64,000 nt of DNA. It comes from Chloracidobacterium sp. (GTDB lineage: Bacteria > Acidobacteriota > Blastocatellia > Pyrinomonadales > Pyrinomonadaceae). The position numbers and the translations under genes were made by a program. The notes under the pieces were generated by a model. The model saw nothing but the letters and a program-made list of their open reading frames with translations. It did no database searches and was not told the origin of the DNA. Below are positions 50,367 through 64,000 of the stretch, one piece after another. The first letter of the stretch is position 1; every line of letters begins with the position of its first letter. The stretch lies in NCBI GenBank assembly GCA_016715795.1, contig JADJXP010000002.1:1550001-1614000 (forward strand). Direction: 5' to 3'.

Positions 50367-50878
50367 AGACTGCTGTCGTAATTTCGTTCGCGATACTCAT
50401 GCTCGGTTCTGCGGCTCTCGCCCAGAATAGGACCGTTTATACAAGCACCAGAACTAGCGACTGCAAGCAGAAAAAGACCGGCGACGAATCCCATGCCGAT
50501 TACGTGGGCATCTGCCGCGGTGTTGGCGGCTACAAGCTCGAGGTGATCGAGGGCGACCTGCGGCAAACGATCAACGTCATCTCGCCTGCCGGTAAGCGTT
50601 CGAGGCTCGACTTTACTAGATTCTTTGCCAGTTTTTCATATATCGGTGAAAAGCTTGAATGGCGAGTCAAGCGCGGCGTCCCGATCGCCCTCATCTCGCG
50701 ATATTACGTTGCCGATCCCGAGACCGGCCGGCAGAGCCGATCGGTGTTGTTTGTGACGAAGATCAGTCCCAAGGGCTCATGCGTCGTCGATATCGTCGAG
50801 GAGGTCTCAAAGCAGAACGACAGGGCCCGTGAGATCGCCGACGCGGCAGCCGACAAACCGTGTAAAACTACCGAATAA
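50363..50878 (+). CDS. Secreted protein of unknown function, coupled to pyrC
   Basis: The start ATG 50363 overlaps the pyrC stop (ATGA), with AGGAGG in the last pyrC codons as ribosome site. The 171-residue protein has a signal peptide (residues 1-20, SAALAQ). The mature part has CKQKKTGDESHADYVGICRG and LEVIEGDLRQTINVISPAGK, then VPIALISRYYVADPE and SCVVDIVEEVSKQNDRAREI. Four cysteines could pair. I do not recognise the family. Its tight coupling to pyrimidine genes is unexpected and probably reflects operon growth rather than a shared pathway. Confidence 0.75.
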   Translation: MKTAVVISFAILMLGSAALAQNRTVYTSTRTSDCKQKKTGDESHADYVGICRGVGGYKLEVIEGDLRQTINVISPAGKRSRLDFTRFFASFSYIGEKLEWRVKRGVPIALISRYYVADPETGRQSRSVLFVTKISPKGSCVVDIVEEVSKQNDRAREIADAAADKPCKTTE

Positions 50879-50890
50879 TTATCCTCACGT

Positions 50891-51694
50891 ATGGAATTCC
50901 TCACTGATCCCCAGGTCTGGATCGCTTTCATCACGCTGACGGTGCTCGAGCTTGTTCTTGGCATCGACAATGTGATCTTCATCTCGATCCTGTCGAATCG
51001 GGTCGCTGTGCCCAAGCGCTCACAGGCCCGTTTTATAGGGCTCTCGCTCTCGCTGGTGATGCGCGTCGTTCTGCTGTTCTCGCTTGCGTGGGTGATGGGC
51101 CTGACGACGCCGCTATTTACGGTCGCGGGCTATTCGATCTCAGGCCGTGACCTAATACTGCTGATAGGCGGCCTGTTCCTTCTCGCGAAGAGCACTCATG
51201 AGATACATGGCTCGCTCGAAGGCCCCGAGGGCGATAGCGGAAAGACCGCCGTAGCCGGCTTTGCATCTGCCGTCATCCAGATAACGCTCCTGAACCTTGT
51301 TTTCTCGCTAGACTCGATCATCACGGCCGTCGGAATGGTGAGCACAAAGCCCGTCGCGGAAGGTGGACTCGGCGAAGCGGCGATTTGGATAATGATCGCA
51401 GCAGTTGTGGTGTCGATCGTTGCGATGATCGGGCTTGCGAGTTCGATCGGGGCATTTGTTCACCGGCATCCGACAGTAAAGATGCTCGCTCTCTCTTTCC
51501 TTCTTATGATCGGCGCATCGCTCATCGCAGAAGGCATGCACTTCCACATACCGAAAGGCTACATCTACTTCGCGATGGCATTCTCAGTGTTTGTCGAGAT
51601 GCTTAATATCAGGCTGCGGAAGAAAGGCCCGCCCGTAGTCCTCCACAGCGAATTCACGCGGGAAGACGAGGCACCGGCTCGGCCGGCAGGCTAG
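50891..51694 (+). CDS. TerC-family membrane protein
   Basis: A 267-residue integral membrane protein with about seven helices. The conserved acidic helix ELVLGIDNVIFISILSNRV (residues 17-37) and LVFSLDSIITAVGMVSTKPV (about 137-156) are the TerC signatures. Family members (TerC, Alx, YkoY) export Mn2+ or supply metal to exported enzymes. The end is cytoplasmic, RLRKKGPPVVLHSEFTREDE. It lies 12 bp after the secreted-protein gene and is probably the last gene of the pyr operon. A manganese-responsive riboswitch, often found before such genes, is not visible. Confidence 0.9.
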   Translation: MEFLTDPQVWIAFITLTVLELVLGIDNVIFISILSNRVAVPKRSQARFIGLSLSLVMRVVLLFSLAWVMGLTTPLFTVAGYSISGRDLILLIGGLFLLAKSTHEIHGSLEGPEGDSGKTAVAGFASAVIQITLLNLVFSLDSIITAVGMVSTKPVAEGGLGEAAIWIMIAAVVVSIVAMIGLASSIGAFVHRHPTVKMLALSFLLMIGASLIAEGMHFHIPKGYIYFAMAFSVFVEMLNIRLRKKGPPVVLHSEFTREDEAPARPAG

Positions 51695-51712
51695 TCTCTT
51701 TGGTTGAGTCGA

Positions 51713-52207
51713 TTATCGTTCGCAGGGCCTGGCAGTCCCGGGCTCGGTTAGTGGTGTCGTTTCTACCTGCCACTTCTCCTGCCCCAGACTTGTTATACGC
51801 GCTGTGTAGGTCGTGACAGCGGCTAATGGATTGCCCGGGACGTCGGTCCGTGATTCTACGCCGATGCGAGCCCAGTAGAAGTCCTTGCAGTAATAAACGT
51901 CTATATCCGTGCTGGTTCGCTGGTGTTTTGTGAGCATCTGATCCCGAATTGCCATTTCCATTGCTGTCGGCGGCCTCACGCGATCGCCATACCCCGGCAA
52001 TGTGAAATAGAAAATAGCCCCGCCGACGATAAGGATCGGTACAGCGACAAGAGCCAGCAGCCTTGCATAGCTTCGCTCGCTCTTGGTTTCTTTCTTTAAG
52101 GTCTCAAAAAGCCGATTCTTCTCGACCTGACCGCCGATCGACGGCCGCTCCTCCTGAGGCGGCTCGACCTTCTTTTCGTCATCAAAGATACCGTGCTGAA
52201 ACTTCAT
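51713..52207 (-). CDS. Single-pass membrane protein of unknown function
   Basis: A 164-residue protein with a cytoplasmic acidic N-terminus (MKFQHGIFDDEKKVEPPQEE), one membrane helix near residues 50-68 (LLALVAVPILIVGGAIFYFT) and a periplasmic part of about 95 residues. That part, IDVYYCKDFYWARIGVESRT to YTARITSLGQEKWQVETTPL, is a small beta-rich domain with two cysteines. I do not recognise the family. It is convergent with terC. Confidence 0.65.
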   Translation of the reverse strand: MKFQHGIFDDEKKVEPPQEERPSIGGQVEKNRLFETLKKETKSERSYARLLALVAVPILIVGGAIFYFTLPGYGDRVRPPTAMEMAIRDQMLTKHQRTSTDIDVYYCKDFYWARIGVESRTDVPGNPLAAVTTYTARITSLGQEKWQVETTPLTEPGTARPCER

Positions 52208-52323
52208 CGCGTGATCAGAATATCAGCCGTAGAGGACACAGAGATCTCTGAAAAATGCAACACCATCAACCATAGTCAGCCAGTCAGTCCATCGACCCCG
52301 CCCTCCGTATTCTCTGTCAACCG

Positions 52324-54441
52324 CTACTTCATTCCCAGGCTCATGACCAGAAACGCATAGATATCAGCCTGCTGCTCTATCGCGAGCGTCGTCGGCAATC
52401 CCGCGCCGTGGCCGCCGCGTGTCTGGATGCGGATCAAGACCGGAGCATCGCCGGCTTGAGCGTGCTGCATCGCGGCCGTGTATTTGAAGCTGTGTGCGGG
52501 AAACACGCGGTCATCGTGGTCCGCCGTAGTGACCAGCACCGGCGGATATTTCGTTCCCGGTTTTGCCTGATGATATGGAGAATAGGCGTACATCGCATTG
52601 AAATCAGCCTCATCCGTCGGGTCACCATAATCGCTCCGCCACGCCCAGCCGATAGTAAATTTATCGAACCTGAGCATGTCCATCACACCAACCTGCGGCA
52701 CAGCCGCAGCAAAGAGGTCAGGATGCTGGTTGAGCGTCGCACCCACGAGCAGGCCGCCATTCGAGCCGCCGTTGATCGCCAGCTTGGGCGTGGACGTGTA
52801 TTTGTTGGCGATCAGCCATTTTGCCGCCCATGCAAAGTCGTCAAAGACGTTCTGCTTCTTAAGCCGCGAGCCGCCCTTCCACCAGTCCTTGCCGTATTCG
52901 CTGCCGCCTCGCAGGCAGGCGACCGCATATACGCCTCCCATCTCGAGCCATCCGACACGGGCTATCGAGAAGCCGGGCGTCATCGGGATGTTGAATCCAC
53001 CATAGCCGTAGAGCAGCGTCGGATTCTTGCCGTTCAGCTTCAGGCCTTTCTTATAGGTCAGAAACATTGGGATTTTCGTGCCGTCTTTTGAGGTATAAAA
53101 GACCTCTTTGACCTCGAACTTCGCAGGATCGAATTTCACCTTCGACTGACGAAAGACCGACGACCGTCCCGTCTTCATATCGTACCGATAGATCGTGGGC
53201 GGAGCATTGTAGCTCGAGTACGTATAGAAGGTTTCAGTATCGTTTCGCTTTCCGCCAAATCCGCCCGCCGTGCCGACGCCGGGCAGCTTGACTTCACGGA
53301 CGAATTTGCCATTGGTCTCGTAGATCTTGATCTGCGTTGCAGCATCGTGAAGATAATCCAGAACGAACTGATCGTTGATGAACGAGACACTTCCAAGCGT
53401 ATCGGCGGATTCGGGAATCACATCTGTCCAGCCCTTTTGCGGTGCAAGCGCATCGACCTTAACGACCTTTCCGCGCGAGGCGTCCTTGTCGGTCTCAAAA
53501 TAGAAAACCGAACCGTCGTTGCCGATAAAGCTCCAGCTGTTGTTGAGGTTTTCGACAAGCGGCATTATCGGTGCCTTCTGCATGGTCAGGTTCTTGAAAT
53601 AGACCATGTTCATCCGCTCGGTCCCTTTGCCAACGGTGATGATGAGCCAGTTGCCGTCCTCGCTGACCTGCGCTCCGCTGAAGTATTCCTTGTTGTCAGG
53701 CCGCTCATACACGACAAAATCGTCACTCTGCGGCGTGCCCATCTTGTGAAAATACAGCTTCTGGTAATAGGTCGTCGCCTTCAGTTCCTGCCCCTTTTCG
53801 ACCGGAGCATAACTGCCGTAAAAGAAACCCGAGTTGTCATTGAGCCATGAGAAACTGCCATAACGGTTCGGTGCGAGTCTGTCAGGGAGCAAATCGCCGG
53901 TGTGCGTGTTCATGAACTTCCACTCGCGCCGGTCCGACCCGGCGACAGCAACACTGTAGGCCCAGATCTTGCCGTCGTCGGTGAACGATGAACCGCCGAG
54001 TGCCGCCGTGCCGTCCTTTGCGATCTTGTTCGGATCGAAGAAAACTGTGCCCGGATCGTCGATCGACTTGGCCTTGTAGAGCACCGATTGATTCTGCAGG
54101 CCGTCGTTCTTCGAATAGACATAGAAGCCGTCGGTGACCTTCATCGGAGCCGAATAGCGCTCGTAATTCCAAAGTTCGGTCAGACGGGCCTTGATGGCGG
54201 CACGTTGCGGAATAGCCCCAAGGTAATCGAAGGTTAGCTTATTCTCAGCTTCGATCCAGGCCCGCATCTCAGCCGATTCCGTGTCTTCCATCCAGCGATA
54301 AGGATCCTCAACCTTTACGCCATGAAAATCGTCGACTTGGTCAGCGCGGCGCGCCTTTGGATATTCCCACGTCTGCGCGCTTACGGGCAGCGCGGCAAAA
54401 AAAGCCGCCAGGACCAACAAGACGAGACTGCGTTTCATCAT
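52324..54441 (-). CDS. Prolyl oligopeptidase family serine peptidase (S9A), exported
   Basis: A 705-residue peptidase with a signal peptide (residues 1-23, PVSAQ). An N-terminal segment WEYPKARRADQVDDFHGVKV and DPYRWMEDTESAEM is typical of prolyl oligopeptidase. A seven-bladed propeller fills about 90-420. The alpha/beta hydrolase part has GGFNIPMTPGFSIARVGWLE, the catalytic Ser in LAINGGSNGGLLVGATLNQH, Asp in TTADHDDRVFPAHSF and His in TRGGHGAGLPTTLA. It cleaves short proline-containing peptides in the periplasm or outside the cell. It is encoded alone between non-coding gaps. Confidence 0.95.
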   Translation of the reverse strand: MMKRSLVLLVLAAFFAALPVSAQTWEYPKARRADQVDDFHGVKVEDPYRWMEDTESAEMRAWIEAENKLTFDYLGAIPQRAAIKARLTELWNYERYSAPMKVTDGFYVYSKNDGLQNQSVLYKAKSIDDPGTVFFDPNKIAKDGTAALGGSSFTDDGKIWAYSVAVAGSDRREWKFMNTHTGDLLPDRLAPNRYGSFSWLNDNSGFFYGSYAPVEKGQELKATTYYQKLYFHKMGTPQSDDFVVYERPDNKEYFSGAQVSEDGNWLIITVGKGTERMNMVYFKNLTMQKAPIMPLVENLNNSWSFIGNDGSVFYFETDKDASRGKVVKVDALAPQKGWTDVIPESADTLGSVSFINDQFVLDYLHDAATQIKIYETNGKFVREVKLPGVGTAGGFGGKRNDTETFYTYSSYNAPPTIYRYDMKTGRSSVFRQSKVKFDPAKFEVKEVFYTSKDGTKIPMFLTYKKGLKLNGKNPTLLYGYGGFNIPMTPGFSIARVGWLEMGGVYAVACLRGGSEYGKDWWKGGSRLKKQNVFDDFAWAAKWLIANKYTSTPKLAINGGSNGGLLVGATLNQHPDLFAAAVPQVGVMDMLRFDKFTIGWAWRSDYGDPTDEADFNAMYAYSPYHQAKPGTKYPPVLVTTADHDDRVFPAHSFKYTAAMQHAQAGDAPVLIRIQTRGGHGAGLPTTLAIEQQADIYAFLVMSLGMK

Positions 54442-54595
54442 AACCTCAAAAAACTCCTTATTTCTTATAGATAGGATAATTCGAGTATAGCCGAAAGCAT
54501 GTGCTTAGGCGTAACTGAAAAGCAAAGGGCGAGGCCTCGTTCCCCTCGCCCTGAATGTCCGCATACGGTCGCGGACGATTCGCAGTCCCGCCTAT

Positions 54596-63897
<9,302 letters not shown>

Positions 63898-64000
63898 TAG
63901 GTAAAGACCTCCGGTTGTCCGTTGCCGATACGCTCAGCCCTCGAATGGCATACCGGCAAAGCAGCGACAATCGGTAATCAAAACTGGTGATTATTAGTAA

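Noticed and set aside
52216..52320. Another palindrome between the small membrane gene and the S9 peptidase gene
   Set aside because: Only short CACAGAGA / TCTCTGT words pair; too weak to call without a folding computation.

Overview
The window looks like chromosomal DNA of a Gram-negative bacterium, most likely an acidobacterium of the Blastocatellia/Pyrinomonadales type. This is an inference from gene style: KDO (lipopolysaccharide) genes, Ser/Thr kinases fused to TolB-type propellers, FG-GAP/VCBS repeat proteins, and a giant secreted protein with Pro-Thr linkers. No rRNA gene, tRNA gene, CRISPR array, insertion sequence or prophage was seen.

Layout. 1-5.4 kb (minus strand): an M1-peptidase-like protein running off the left edge, an Ivy-like lipoprotein, then the CMP-KDO supply cluster kdsA, pyrG, a small membrane protein and kdsB. 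5.5-9.5 kb: a CPBP protease, a small hypothetical gene and a secreted LamG/PD40/FG-GAP protein. 9.6-11.2 kb: an HNH endonuclease with its small partner, an orphan antitoxin-like gene and an unknown gene. 11.7-17 kb: a GAF-SpoIIE phosphatase, a membrane ImmA/IrrE protease, nuoI, a DUF4190 protein, ndk and a LuxR regulator. 17-22 kb: two small secreted proteins, sucD and two MacB/FtsX-type permeases. 22-30.6 kb: a DUF6265 protein; an operon of Ser/Thr kinase, two Cys-motif BON-like proteins and a beta-CASP hydrolase; a GGDEF protein; and two Ala/Asn-rich lipoproteins with near-identical promoters. 30.6-36.7 kb: a DUF255 protein, a ParD-like protein, an unknown overlapping pair, a class-III aminotransferase and an ArsR-AHSA1-VOC operon. 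36.8-43 kb (minus): etfBA, then yceD-rpmF-fabH-fabD-acpP-fabF. 43-51.7 kb: a PDZ/multi-TM/GAF/zinc-ribbon Ser/Thr kinase, pyrD, and a divergent pyrR-pyrB-pyrC operon that continues into a secreted protein and terC. 52-63.9 kb: an S9 peptidase and a giant modular surface protein of about 3,100 residues.

Two features run across the window. First, many genes between 1 and 14.4 kb, and the 3' end of the giant gene, are broken by single-base slips, often in homopolymers, while none was seen from 14.5 to 54.5 kb. This pattern points to local sequencing errors more than gene decay; I give the gene extents I reconstruct across the breaks. Second, the gaps between genes repeatedly hold long, often nested, imperfect palindromes whose arms differ in sequence from place to place. 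One such palindrome lies in frame inside pyrC. This palindrome family is the strongest candidate here for something undescribed.
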